Origin: Scybalousia_A sp964626385
GTDB taxonomy: Bacteria; Bacteroidota; Bacteroidia; Bacteroidales; P3
NCBI GenBank assembly: GCA_964626385.1
Contig: CAZVEO010000007.1
Span: forward strand, 1 to 40,881
Length of the DNA: 40,881 bases
Direction: 5' to 3'
Position numbers and translations under genes: made by a program. Positions 17,266 through 24,684 of the stretch are shown piece by piece; the stretch's first letter is position 1; each line of letters begins with the position of its first letter. The notes below the pieces were generated by a model. The model searched no databases. It had not been told where the DNA came from and worked only from the letters and a program-made list of their open reading frames with translations.

Positions 17266-17639
17266 CGCGTGCACACTTTTTATTTGTAACTTATTGATAA
17301 TCAGTAAACCGATTTCTCTATTTTTTTTGTAAGTTTTGTTAGGTTTGCAGGCATTGCCAGTTTTATAAGGGCAGAGCCGTTACTTTGATAGGTTAGCATA
17401 GGTTGTAAAAGGTTATGATGAGTTAGCATAGACACAAAGCGAAACATTAAGTTTTTTTTTTATGACTATGCCCTTATAAGCAGGCTGAGCCTGTGCCCTT
17501 ATAAAACACCCTGTGGGTGTAGGCTGTGCCTGTAACCTATGCTAACCTTAAACAACTTATAAAAGGTAAGAGTTTTTTTATTGTGTATGAGTAAGAAAAG
17601 TTTTTTTTAGAAGTGTATTGATATTTTTTTTTGATAAAA

Positions 17640-17672
17640 TTTGCTGTAAATAAAAAAAACTCACTAATATTG
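17640..17672 (+). promoter_or_regulatory. Promoter for the small acidic conserved protein
   Basis: TTTG ending at 17643, a 21-base spacer and TAATATTG (17665-17672; one mismatch to TAnnTTTG). It gives a leader of about 17 bases before the ATG at 17696. Confidence 0.6.
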
Positions 17673-17695
17673 CAAAAAATATTTGAGGACTTATT

Positions 17696-18124
17696 ATGAG
17701 AAAAGCAACTAAGAAACAAGACAAAAAGAGACTGATTGTCAGTTACAAAAACCTACCAGAAAAAGATATGGAACTCTTTAATACTTTGTATGCTGAGGGG
17801 TATGCAGATAATATTCAAAAAATATCCAAACCAGACGGGACTCCTATGTTTTTGGTGCCTTTGGCGACCGAAGAGGTTATGTATATGGTCAAAGTTGATG
17901 TAAAAATAGACGAGCATATCAACGATGAAGATTTTGATAAAGATATGTTCAAAGAAAAAGAGGAGGAGACCACTTTGGATGATTTAGAAGAAGGAAAAAA
18001 TACTCATTCTTTCAAACTTGTACACGGCGACTACTCTCACGAGGACAGAATAATGGAAGAGCAAGCCAACAGAGATATGGTGGCTGAGGAGAGTATGGGA
18101 TTTGATATTGAGGAAGAAAAATAA
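17696..18124 (+). CDS. Conserved hypothetical acidic cytoplasmic protein
   Basis: 142 residues without signal peptide or membrane segment. A basic start (MRKATKKQDKKR) leads into a compact beta-type domain (about 12-75, LIVSYKNLPEKDMELFNTLYAEGY and TPMFLVPLATEEVMYMVKVDVKID), followed by a strongly acidic, probably disordered tail (about 75-142). I recall proteins with a similar first half (KxLxVSYxNLxxE) as conserved and uncharacterised in Bacteroidales; no function is claimed. The gene is monocistronic, with its own promoter and a long hairpin after it, placed between the repeat and the WecA-like gene. Confidence 0.8.
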   Translation: MRKATKKQDKKRLIVSYKNLPEKDMELFNTLYAEGYADNIQKISKPDGTPMFLVPLATEEVMYMVKVDVKIDEHINDEDFDKDMFKEKEEETTLDDLEEGKNTHSFKLVHGDYSHEDRIMEEQANRDMVAEESMGFDIEEEK

Positions 18125-18175
18125 ATAGAAAGAATACGAAACAGTGTTTAAAACTGTTTCGTATTCTTTCTATTT
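18123..18175 (+). terminator. 23-bp perfect hairpin after the acidic protein gene
   Basis: Bases 18123-18145 pair perfectly with 18153-18175 around the loop GTTTAAA. The stem overlaps the stop codon and is flanked by A/T-rich arms instead of a long T run. It is the longest perfect stem in the window and probably ends transcription. Confidence 0.75.
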
Positions 18176-18248
18176 AAAACAACAATTTATAGAGAACACA
18201 AAAAAAACAAATTACAGAACAATAGGATTATAAAATCTTATTTTTTTG

Positions 18249-18256
18249 TACTTTTG
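18249..18256 (+). promoter_or_regulatory. -7 box for the wecA-ftsE-folP-cdaA cluster
   Basis: TACTTTTG matches TAnnTTTG and stands 28 bases before the start codon of the WecA-like gene. No TTG is present at the -33 position. Confidence 0.5.
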
Positions 18257-18284
18257 TAAAGTTAAAATGTTTTTAATTTAGATT

Positions 18285-19409
18285 ATGGGTATATACATTA
18301 CAACATTTCTAATTGCTGTGGTTTTGGTATTGTTAATAATGCCACTTTTTATTCGCTTGATGGTTAAATACAAAGTATTAGACAAAGCGGGAGGTAGAAA
18401 AATACACACAGGTTATACTGCTCACATGGGAGGAGTGGTTATATTTTTAGGCTTTGTTGCAAGTGTTACAACTATGATTTTTGCTTACTTCAATCCTTCA
18501 AACTTTAGTTATTTGATAAGTTTTGCTTTCAGTTTGTTTATAATGATTTTGGTGGGCATAAGAGATGATATGAATAGTCTTGGAGCTTGGACAAAACTGT
18601 TATTTGAAATAGCAGTTGGACTATTGTTTTGTCATATAGGTATAACAATAACATCAATGTCAGGATTTAATTCTCAACAGATAATAAACATACCTGCATG
18701 GCTGTCCTATCCTATTACTATATTTTTCTTTATAGTTGTAGTCAATTCCTATAACCTTATAGACGGCATTGACGGACAGGCAGGAATGCAGGCTTTGAAT
18801 ACTTTTTTATTCTTGTTTCTTTTCTTTGTTTTTCAAGTTAGAGGAGCAGATATTGGCACTCCTTTATCTCCTATGTTTATAGAGGTATGTCTTATTGCAA
18901 TTATGGGGGCCATTATAGGTTTTTTGAGGTACAATTGGCAAAAAGCAAAAATTTTTATGGGAGATACTGGTTCCTTATTTATAGGTACCCTTATAACCAT
19001 ATTTATTATTTTGGCAATGAAATACAATGCTGGTGTTTCATCAGAGGATAGTATATTTGGCTTAAAAATGAAAGCCCACGTTGCTCCATTTTTGGGATAT
19101 TTTTACTTGCCTTTTGCTGATACATTAAGGGTTTTTATTAGTAGAGTACGAAGAGGTAAATCTCCTTTTAGTCCTGACAAAACTCATATACATCACTTTT
19201 TTATTCGTTTAGGTTACTCTCATCAAAGATGTACCTTAACCACTTTCACAATTTCTTTTTGCATATCAATAATTTCCACCATACTTGCTTTCTTGGTTAG
19301 CGATATAGTTTTTATTATAATCATTATTTTGTCGTGGTTTTTGTATGTGGAGTTGGTGCATGTTATGATAATCAGAAGATTAAGACGTATGGGGGGGGGG
19401 ATTTTGTAG
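18285..19409 (+). CDS. WecA/MraY-family undecaprenyl-phosphate sugar-1-phosphate transferase
   Basis: An integral membrane enzyme that moves a sugar 1-phosphate (often GlcNAc-1-P) from its UDP form onto undecaprenyl phosphate, the first step in O-antigen, capsule or related glycan synthesis. About ten to eleven membrane segments are seen. Family motifs: GGRKIHTGYTAHMGG near residue 36, the Asp-rich site GIRDDMNSLG near 92, NSYNLIDGIDGQAG near 150, FMGDTGSLFIG near 224 and the cytoplasmic loop SPFSPDKTHIHHFFIRLGYSH near 296. The length of 374 is normal. The 3' end has ten consecutive G (19391-19400), so slippage would alter the last few residues. ftsE follows 24 bases later. Confidence 0.92.
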   Translation: MGIYITTFLIAVVLVLLIMPLFIRLMVKYKVLDKAGGRKIHTGYTAHMGGVVIFLGFVASVTTMIFAYFNPSNFSYLISFAFSLFIMILVGIRDDMNSLGAWTKLLFEIAVGLLFCHIGITITSMSGFNSQQIINIPAWLSYPITIFFFIVVVNSYNLIDGIDGQAGMQALNTFLFLFLFFVFQVRGADIGTPLSPMFIEVCLIAIMGAIIGFLRYNWQKAKIFMGDTGSLFIGTLITIFIILAMKYNAGVSSEDSIFGLKMKAHVAPFLGYFYLPFADTLRVFISRVRRGKSPFSPDKTHIHHFFIRLGYSHQRCTLTTFTISFCISIISTILAFLVSDIVFIIIIILSWFLYVELVHVMIIRRLRRMGGGIL

Positions 19410-19433
19410 CCTTATAAAATAATTAGAGCCATT

Positions 19434-20102
19434 ATGACGCAAGATATTTCAATATACATGAAAAATGTATCTCTTTCCTACGAAAAGACGATACTGACAG
19501 ATATTAACCTTGAGATAAAAAAAGGAGAATTTGTTTATTTGATAGGTAAAACAGGAGCAGGCAAATCAACACTTTTGCGAGCAATCTATGCAGATATTCC
19601 TATTGAAAGCGGAGAAGGAAAGGTTTGCGGTTTTGATTTGAAAAATATTAGCAAACGCAATATACCTTTGCTTAGAAGAAGATTGGGAATAGTTTTTCAA
19701 GATATGCAATTGTTAAACGATAGAAACGTGTTTAACAATTTGGCTTTTGTTCTTAAGGCTACTGGTAGCAAGGACAAGAATTTTATCAAAACAAGAGTTA
19801 TGCAATGTTTGGAAATGGTAGGCTTGCAAGACAAAGCAGAGGCTTTCCCTTATAATCTTTCTGAGGGAGAGATGCAACGTATAGTACTTGCTCGGGCTAT
19901 GGTCAATCAGCCTGAGTTGATAATAGCGGACGAACCGACGGGCAATTTAGACCCCATAACTTCAGAGGAAATTGTAAAACTATTGCTCAAACTAAACAAA
20001 GAAAACAATACAACTATTCTTATGGCTACCCACGATTATTTGATTATAAGTGATTTTCGCAACAGGGTAATTTCTTGTGAAAACGGTAAAATAATAGAGT
20101 AA
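19434..20102 (+). CDS. ftsE: FtsE, cell-division ABC ATPase
   Basis: ATPase that with FtsX in the inner membrane activates septal peptidoglycan hydrolases. Walker A is GKTGAGKST (about 38-46), Q-loop VFQDMQLLNDR (about 88), Walker B LIIADEPTGNLD (about 162-173) and the switch His in ATHDY (about 199). Its 222 residues are normal. The ABC signature is LSEGEMQR where LSGGExQR is usual, so the second glycine-position residue is Glu. Stop codon and folP start are separated by 2 bases, so the genes are cotranscribed. ftsX is not adjacent, which is common in Bacteroidota. Another small export ATPase (LolD-like) is a less likely alternative. Confidence 0.88.
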   Translation: MTQDISIYMKNVSLSYEKTILTDINLEIKKGEFVYLIGKTGAGKSTLLRAIYADIPIESGEGKVCGFDLKNISKRNIPLLRRRLGIVFQDMQLLNDRNVFNNLAFVLKATGSKDKNFIKTRVMQCLEMVGLQDKAEAFPYNLSEGEMQRIVLARAMVNQPELIIADEPTGNLDPITSEEIVKLLLKLNKENNTTILMATHDYLIISDFRNRVISCENGKIIE

Positions 20103-20104
20103 GA

Positions 20105-20959
20105 ATGAAAGATATTTTTGCTATCAAAAAAACTATAAACATAAAAGGAAAACTATATATTATAGATTCTCCTAAGGTAATGGGAATACTTAACCTTACA
20201 GAGGATTCTTTTTTTGATGGAGGAAAGTATCATACTCTTTCCTCTGCTTTAGAAAGAGCAGAGCAAATCTTAGAAGAGGGGGCAGATATATTAGATATAG
20301 GCGCCTGTTCTACTCGTCCGGGTGCAAAATTGGTGGATAAACAAGAGGAGTTAAAACTTTTGCTTCCCGTAATAAAGGAAGTTAGAAAACGATTTCCCAA
20401 TATAATCATCTCCATAGACACAGTTTGGGCAGAGGTTATTGAAAAGTGTTTTGACCAAGGAGCGGATATTCTTAACGATGTTTCGGGAGGAAATTGGGAC
20501 AATGAACTGTTACCTATGGTTGCCAAATTAGGAATGCCTTATATTCTTATGCACACAAACAACACGCCCGATAAAATGCAAAAAGAGATAAATTACAATA
20601 ATCTTTTTATGGATATGTGCAAATATTTTTCTAAGCGTTTAAAGGTGCTTAAAGATTTGGGAACAAAGGATGTTATATTGGATTTGGGCTTTGGTTTTGG
20701 TAAAACTTTGCAAATGAATTACGAATTGCTGAGAAGAGGACAAGAATTTAAAGATATTTTTTCTTTGCCTTTATTAACTGGCATTTCACATAAAAGTATG
20801 ATATATAAGCCTTTGAATCTTGAGGCAAAAGATGTGTTTGGACAAACCTGCTTTCTTCATGCTTTGGCTTTGGAAAACGGAGCAGATATATTAAGGGTAC
20901 ATGATGTAAAAGCAACAGTGGATTGTATGAAATTGTATAGGTTATACAAAGAGAGTTAA
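20105..20959 (+). CDS. folP: Dihydropteroate synthase
   Basis: Joins p-aminobenzoate to hydroxymethyl-dihydropterin diphosphate in folate synthesis, and is the sulfonamide target. TIM-barrel motifs: VMGILNLTEDSFFDGG (about 24-39), DIGACSTRPGA (about 63), ISIDT (about 99), NDVSGG (about 121), LDLGFGFGKT (about 195), GISHKSMI (about 224) and RVHDV (about 263). Several normally invariant positions differ: TPDSF is TEDSF, DPGFGFGK is DLGFGFGK, and the Arg of SRKSM is His; the key Lys of HKS and Arg of RVHDV are kept. Length 284 is normal. It is followed by cdaA, a frequent pair in Bacteroidota. Confidence 0.94.
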   Translation: MKDIFAIKKTINIKGKLYIIDSPKVMGILNLTEDSFFDGGKYHTLSSALERAEQILEEGADILDIGACSTRPGAKLVDKQEELKLLLPVIKEVRKRFPNIIISIDTVWAEVIEKCFDQGADILNDVSGGNWDNELLPMVAKLGMPYILMHTNNTPDKMQKEINYNNLFMDMCKYFSKRLKVLKDLGTKDVILDLGFGFGKTLQMNYELLRRGQEFKDIFSLPLLTGISHKSMIYKPLNLEAKDVFGQTCFLHALALENGADILRVHDVKATVDCMKLYRLYKES

Positions 20960-20995
20960 AACTAATAATAAAAATGATATAAGTTTATAGAAAAG

Positions 20996-21817
20996 ATGTT
21001 GTTGCTAAGTGTTTTAAAGGAACTGCCTAAGTTTGGTATAATAGATTTTGTAGATGTTTTGTTGGTTGCCTTATTGCTTTTCTTTTTATTCAAACTATTG
21101 AAAGGTACTAACGCAATAAGCATTGTTATAGGCTTTTTTATATTCTACATAGCTTGGAAGGTGGTCTCTTTACTTGGTATGACCATACTCAGCGAAATAC
21201 TCGGGCAGTTTATATCACTTGGAGTTTTAGCACTAATCATTTTGTTTCAACCAGAAATAAGACGTTTTCTTATACTCATCGGTTCTAAAAGCATAACAAA
21301 AAGTTGGGGCAAATTTTTGTTTTGGAAATATGCTAACGAAAATGTAAAAAAACTTAACACCAACGCCATAGTACAAGCCTGTTCTCACATGTCGGCAAGT
21401 TATACTGGGGCCTTGATAGTATTTTGCAGAGAAAACAAATTGGAAACCGTAATACAAACAGGAGAAATATTTCAAAGTGAACTGTCTTCTCAACTTTTAG
21501 AAACAATATTTTTTAAAAACACTCCTTTGCACGATGGAGCAGTAATAATAGATAATGGAAAAATACAAGCGGCTCGTTGCATCTTGCCCGTTTCTCATTC
21601 CCACAATATTCCTTTGTCTATGGGACTAAGACATAGGTCAGCACTGGGCATAACAGAAAATACGGACGCTATTGCCGTAGTGGTTTCCGAACAAACAGGT
21701 AATATATCCATAGCACAAGAAGGCCAAATAACACAAGGGGTAACTACTCATTTTTTGCAAGAATTCTTGGACAAAGAATTTAATAAACCTCTAATAAAAA
21801 CAAAGCACAAGAAATAA
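20996..21817 (+). CDS. cdaA: Diadenylate cyclase (c-di-AMP synthase), CdaA type
   Basis: Makes cyclic di-AMP from two ATP, a messenger for potassium, osmotic and cell-wall balance. Three N-terminal membrane helices (about 18-40, 42-62, 65-82) precede the DisA_N cyclase domain with the catalytic motifs LHDGAVII (about 178) and GLRHRSALG (about 210). Its 273 residues fit CdaA (also called DacA). The folP-cdaA order is common in Bacteroidota. The ATG at 20996 is used because the first helix begins soon after it. No cdaR-like partner is adjacent. A terminator follows at 21856. Confidence 0.93.
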   Translation: MLLLSVLKELPKFGIIDFVDVLLVALLLFFLFKLLKGTNAISIVIGFFIFYIAWKVVSLLGMTILSEILGQFISLGVLALIILFQPEIRRFLILIGSKSITKSWGKFLFWKYANENVKKLNTNAIVQACSHMSASYTGALIVFCRENKLETVIQTGEIFQSELSSQLLETIFFKNTPLHDGAVIIDNGKIQAARCILPVSHSHNIPLSMGLRHRSALGITENTDAIAVVVSEQTGNISIAQEGQITQGVTTHFLQEFLDKEFNKPLIKTKHKK

Positions 21818-21855
21818 TATCTGTAAAAAAATACCTCTTATAATAAAGTATAGTT

Positions 21856-21905
21856 AAATGCTTTTTTTTTGAAAAAACGTTTCAAAAAAATAAGCATTTT
21901 TTTAT
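21856..21905 (+). terminator. Intrinsic terminator after cdaA
   Basis: AAATGCTT and TTTTTTGAAA pair with TTTCAAAAAA and AAGCATTT around a short loop centred on AAACG, and a T run follows. It closes the wecA-ftsE-folP-cdaA cluster. Confidence 0.8.
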
Positions 21906-21970
21906 AATAATATGAAAAAACAATTCGTTTAAATCATTGGATTTTTAAACTTTTTAACACTTATAGGGTT

Positions 21971-22819
21971 ATGAAAACTATTATATTAAACAATGGTATT
22001 GAAATGCCTCAAATAGGTTATGGAGTTTATCAAATAACTCCTTCTGAGGTACAAAGATGTGTGGAAGATGCACTATCTGTTGGTTATCGTATGATAGACA
22101 CTGCTCAGGCTTATCACAATGAAGAAGGTGTCGGACAAGCAATAAAAAATAGTTCTGTAAATAGGAAAGATATTTTTGTTGTTTCTAAAATATGGCTCAA
22201 TAATTATGGCTATGAGAAAGCAAAAAAGTCAATAGATGAAAGCCTAAAAAAACTACAAACTGATTATATTGATTTGATGCTTTTGCATCAGCCTTTTTGC
22301 GATTATTACGGAGCTTATCGTGCTATGGAAGAGGCTTATAAAGAGGGAAAACTTCGTAGCATAGGAGTAGCAAATTTCTATGCAGACCGTTTTATTGATT
22401 TGGCAACAAATGTAGAAATGCCACCTGCTGTCAATCAAGTAGAGATGCACGTTTTCTTTCAAAGAGCAGATATTCAAAAGTATATGCAACCTTTTGGTAC
22501 AGCAATAATGTCTTGGGGCCCTTTTGCTGAGGGTAGGAACGACTTCTTTAATAACGAAACCCTAAAACAAATAGGAGCCAAATATAATAAAGGTGTTGCC
22601 CAAACAGCTTTGAGATTTCTTATTCAAAAAGACGCTATCGTAATACCAAAATCAACTCACAAAGAAAGAATGCAAGAGAATTTTGATATTTTTGATTTTG
22701 AACTTTCTGCTGAGGATATGAACAAAATAGAAGCCTTAGAAACTAATACTTCTTTGTTTATGTCTCATCAAGACCCAGAAATGGTAAAACAATTTATGCA
22801 ATGGATTAATAATGTTTAA
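21971..22819 (+). CDS. Aldo/keto reductase
   Basis: An NAD(P)H-dependent carbonyl reductase of the AKR superfamily (2,5-diketo-gluconate reductase-like branch). The barrel carries GVYQI near residue 18, the catalytic tetrad Asp in MIDTAQAYHNE (about 45) with Tyr of the same motif, Lys in VVSKIW (about 75) and His in LLHQPF (about 105); the cofactor-phosphate motif IPKSTHKERMQEN is near 222. Its 282 residues are normal. The substrate cannot be told. It lies 24 bases before the carboxymuconolactone decarboxylase-cupin gene and may be cotranscribed; such pairings occur in anaerobes but the shared pathway is unknown. Confidence 0.92.
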   Translation: MKTIILNNGIEMPQIGYGVYQITPSEVQRCVEDALSVGYRMIDTAQAYHNEEGVGQAIKNSSVNRKDIFVVSKIWLNNYGYEKAKKSIDESLKKLQTDYIDLMLLHQPFCDYYGAYRAMEEAYKEGKLRSIGVANFYADRFIDLATNVEMPPAVNQVEMHVFFQRADIQKYMQPFGTAIMSWGPFAEGRNDFFNNETLKQIGAKYNKGVAQTALRFLIQKDAIVIPKSTHKERMQENFDIFDFELSAEDMNKIEALETNTSLFMSHQDPEMVKQFMQWINNV

Positions 22820-22843
22820 TAATTAAAACAAAATGATTTTTTT

Positions 22844-23965
22844 ATGAAAAAGAGAACACATTTATTTATTGTTACAATAATGTTATTGCTATCTTGCAAT
22901 ATTTTAAAAGCACAAACAAAAATGAATAAACTAAATGATAAACAATCTTATATAATAACTCTTGCCTCTTTGGAAGCAAAGGGAGATTTGGGTAATTTGG
23001 AAAAATACTTAAACGAGGCTTTAACCTCAAGATCATTAACTGTCAATGAATGTAAAGAGTTGTTTTCTCATCTTTATGCTTATACAGGTTTTCCTAAAAG
23101 TTTGAACGCTTTGAATACTTTGCAAAAAATGATAACAGAAGGAGAACAGAAAGGTAAAAGTTTCACAATGGGTAAAGAAAGAAAACCTTTTGATAAAGAT
23201 TTTGATGCTTTAAAGGAAGGTACTAAGGTACAGGCTCAACTTGGCGGAGGAAAAGCCTTTTCTTACGACTTTTGTCCAATAGAGGATTATTATTTGAAAG
23301 CACATTTGTTTGGAGATATATTTTATAGTGATGTACTTACTTTTGCAGAAAGAGAGTTGGCTACAATTGCCGCTTTGAGTAGTATAGAGGGCTTATTTCC
23401 TCAATTAACTTCTCATATTACGGGAGCAAGAAATATGGGAGTAAAGGACGAGGAGTTAAAATCTATTAATATTGTACTACAAAACAATGTGGGAAATATA
23501 GAAGCATATAGAAACAAAAAGGCTACTGCAGTAGTTTTCAATGAAAAATTCACAGAAGGTAGACCTATAGAAAACCTTGCCTTTCCTATTGGGAAATTAA
23601 ACACGGCTTACGCAAAATATTTTATAGGCAAATCTTATCTTACACCTTATAAAACAGATGGAGTCGGTACATCTAACGTAACCTTTGAGCCAAGATGTAG
23701 AAACAATTGGCATATTCACCACAAGACAGGACAAATACTTATTTGTGTAGCAGGTGAAGGTTGGTATCAAGAATGGGGTAAGGCACCGAGAAAGTTAAAA
23801 GCAGGTGATGTCGTAAATATTCCTGCTGAGGTTAAACACTGGCATGGAGCAACAAAAGACTCTTGGTTTCAACATATTGCCCAATCCATTCCTATGGAAG
23901 GAGCCAGAACAGAATGGCTTGAAGCGGTGGAAGATGATTGGTATGATAACTTAAAAGAAGATTAG
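22844..23965 (+). CDS. Exported carboxymuconolactone decarboxylase-like/cupin fusion
   Basis: A three-part protein of 373 residues. It has a signal peptide (1-23, ending NILKAQ), two AhpD/carboxymuconolactone-decarboxylase-like helical domains (about 30-125 and 140-235, the second with FAERELATIAALSSIEG and AHLFGDI), and a C-terminal cupin (about 275-350) with the metal ligands of WHIHHKTGQILICVAGEGWYQ and HWHG. The CxxC of AhpD is absent, so peroxidase support through that pair is unlikely. Such fusions are annotated as CMD-cupin proteins of unknown substrate; the signal peptide places it in the periplasm. It follows the aldo/keto reductase and ends at a bidirectional terminator. Confidence 0.88.
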   Translation: MKKRTHLFIVTIMLLLSCNILKAQTKMNKLNDKQSYIITLASLEAKGDLGNLEKYLNEALTSRSLTVNECKELFSHLYAYTGFPKSLNALNTLQKMITEGEQKGKSFTMGKERKPFDKDFDALKEGTKVQAQLGGGKAFSYDFCPIEDYYLKAHLFGDIFYSDVLTFAERELATIAALSSIEGLFPQLTSHITGARNMGVKDEELKSINIVLQNNVGNIEAYRNKKATAVVFNEKFTEGRPIENLAFPIGKLNTAYAKYFIGKSYLTPYKTDGVGTSNVTFEPRCRNNWHIHHKTGQILICVAGEGWYQEWGKAPRKLKAGDVVNIPAEVKHWHGATKDSWFQHIAQSIPMEGARTEWLEAVEDDWYDNLKED

Positions 23966-23986
23966 TATTAGATTATTCTCTAAATA

Positions 23987-24026
23987 AAAAGACACTGCAA
24001 AAAAATATCCTTTTGCAGTGTCTTTT
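23987..24026. terminator. Bidirectional terminator between convergent genes
   Basis: AAAAGACACTGCAAAA (23987-24002) and TTTTGCAGTGTCTTTT (24011-24026) form a perfect 16-bp stem with an eight-base loop. A and T runs on both sides let it serve both the cupin gene and the minus-strand gene ending at 24055. Confidence 0.9.
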
Positions 24027-24054
24027 ATCTGTACATTAACTATTTTATAGAGTT

Positions 24055-24420
24055 TTACTTTTCTTTCAATGTATACTTCTGATAAGATAAAACAGCCATC
24101 GCTACAGTTACTCCCATAAAAGCGACAAAAACCAAACTCATTAGTACAGCTTGACCACTGTTTGGAGCAAGAGCAAGCAAGAATACAAATAAGGTTATCG
24201 CAATGGTTAGAATTGTAGATTTTTTTGTTATCTTATTTTTAAGTAATTTTAATGAAAAGAATGTAATAAAAAATACTATTATAGCATAAACCAAATAAAT
24301 ATAATACCACTGCAGATTTACTAAATCCTTATCTATTGTTATTTCAAATAACAAAGAAAACAAAGCAAATACAATAAACATTGCTATCGCTATCCCAATA
24401 TTATACTTTAAAGTTTTCAT
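24055..24420 (-). CDS. Small four-helix membrane protein, unknown function
   Basis: 121 residues with four clear membrane helices (about 9-29, 43-63, 70-90 and 95-112) and short basic loops. The ATG at 24420 is used; an upstream in-frame extension would overlap the previous gene's stop codon region. No family is recognised. It is last in a minus-strand group after a cysteine-tailed small protein (26-base gap) and a lipoprotein, so it may share their transcript. The hydrophobic make-up says inner membrane; no catalytic or binding motif is seen. Confidence 0.65.
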   Translation of the reverse strand: MKTLKYNIGIAIAMFIVFALFSLLFEITIDKDLVNLQWYYIYLVYAIIVFFITFFSLKLLKNKITKKSTILTIAITLFVFLLALAPNSGQAVLMSLVFVAFMGVTVAMAVLSYQKYTLKEK

Positions 24421-24446
24421 AATATTTAAATTTTTATTTATTCTTG

Positions 24447-24647
24447 TCACATATCTTTACAATCAATACATTCAGCAGAGAAATAAGTACTCTTTACACA
24501 TTTACCTTCACCATGACATTCTTCTTTTGCATTCTCATAATCAATTCTCTGTCTAATATTGATTTCATTACTAACAATAAAATACAGAGCAAGAAGTATG
24601 AATAATGATAGTAATAGGTTATATCTTTTTTTAGGAACAGTTCGCAT
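24447..24647 (-). CDS. Small membrane-anchored protein with cysteine-rich tail
   Basis: 66 residues: a basic start, one hydrophobic helix (about 10-26) acting as anchor or signal, then a short linker and a 25-residue tail EECHGEGKCVKSTYFSAECIDCKDM-like pattern C-x5-C-x9-C-x2-C-K (described by spacing; tail starts near residue 42). The same spacing ends the lipoprotein encoded just upstream (24685), residue for residue in length. The cysteines would face the periplasm or outside and could form disulfides or bind metal. No known family is recognised. It lies 37 bases after the lipoprotein gene and 26 before the four-helix protein. Confidence 0.65.
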   Translation of the reverse strand: MRTVPKKRYNLLLSLFILLALYFIVSNEINIRQRIDYENAKEECHGEGKCVKSTYFSAECIDCKDM

Positions 24648-24684
24648 TTTTCTACAGATATTATATTAGATTATCATTATATCA

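Larger units (their letters stand above)
16990..17303. other. Three recognition-like motifs in repeat core A
   Basis: The motif TGATTATCANNNAGTTA occurs at 16990 and 17171 on the plus strand and, inverted, ending at 17303 (minus-strand TGATTATCAATAAGTTA). Distances between the 9-mers are 181 and 124 bases. The same three sites with the same spacings are in copy B at 40550, 40731 and 40855, and the inverted site is at 35 in copy C. Such constancy suggests protein-binding sites. Confidence 0.7.
16725..17575. repeat. Dispersed repeat, copy A: full core with palindromic flanks
   Basis: The core (about 16927-17335) matches the copy at 40484-40881 at about 90% by eye, with no net gap from 16990 on (offset 23560). 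Left flank (16725-16915) and right flank (17340-17560) are mosaics of short words: CCTATGCTAACC and its reverse, GGGCAAAGCC/GGGCAGAGCC, CAGGCTGAGCCTG, ACCCTGTGGGTGTAGG and CTTATAAAAC. The flanks differ between copies in order and orientation while the core is constant. No protein-coding frame is shared by the two cores. This fills the gene-free stretch between dnaJ and the next gene. Confidence 0.9.

Noticed and set aside
16725..17575. Possible CRISPR array
   Set aside because: The repeated words vary in order, orientation and spacing, there are no equal-length spacers, and no cas gene is near.
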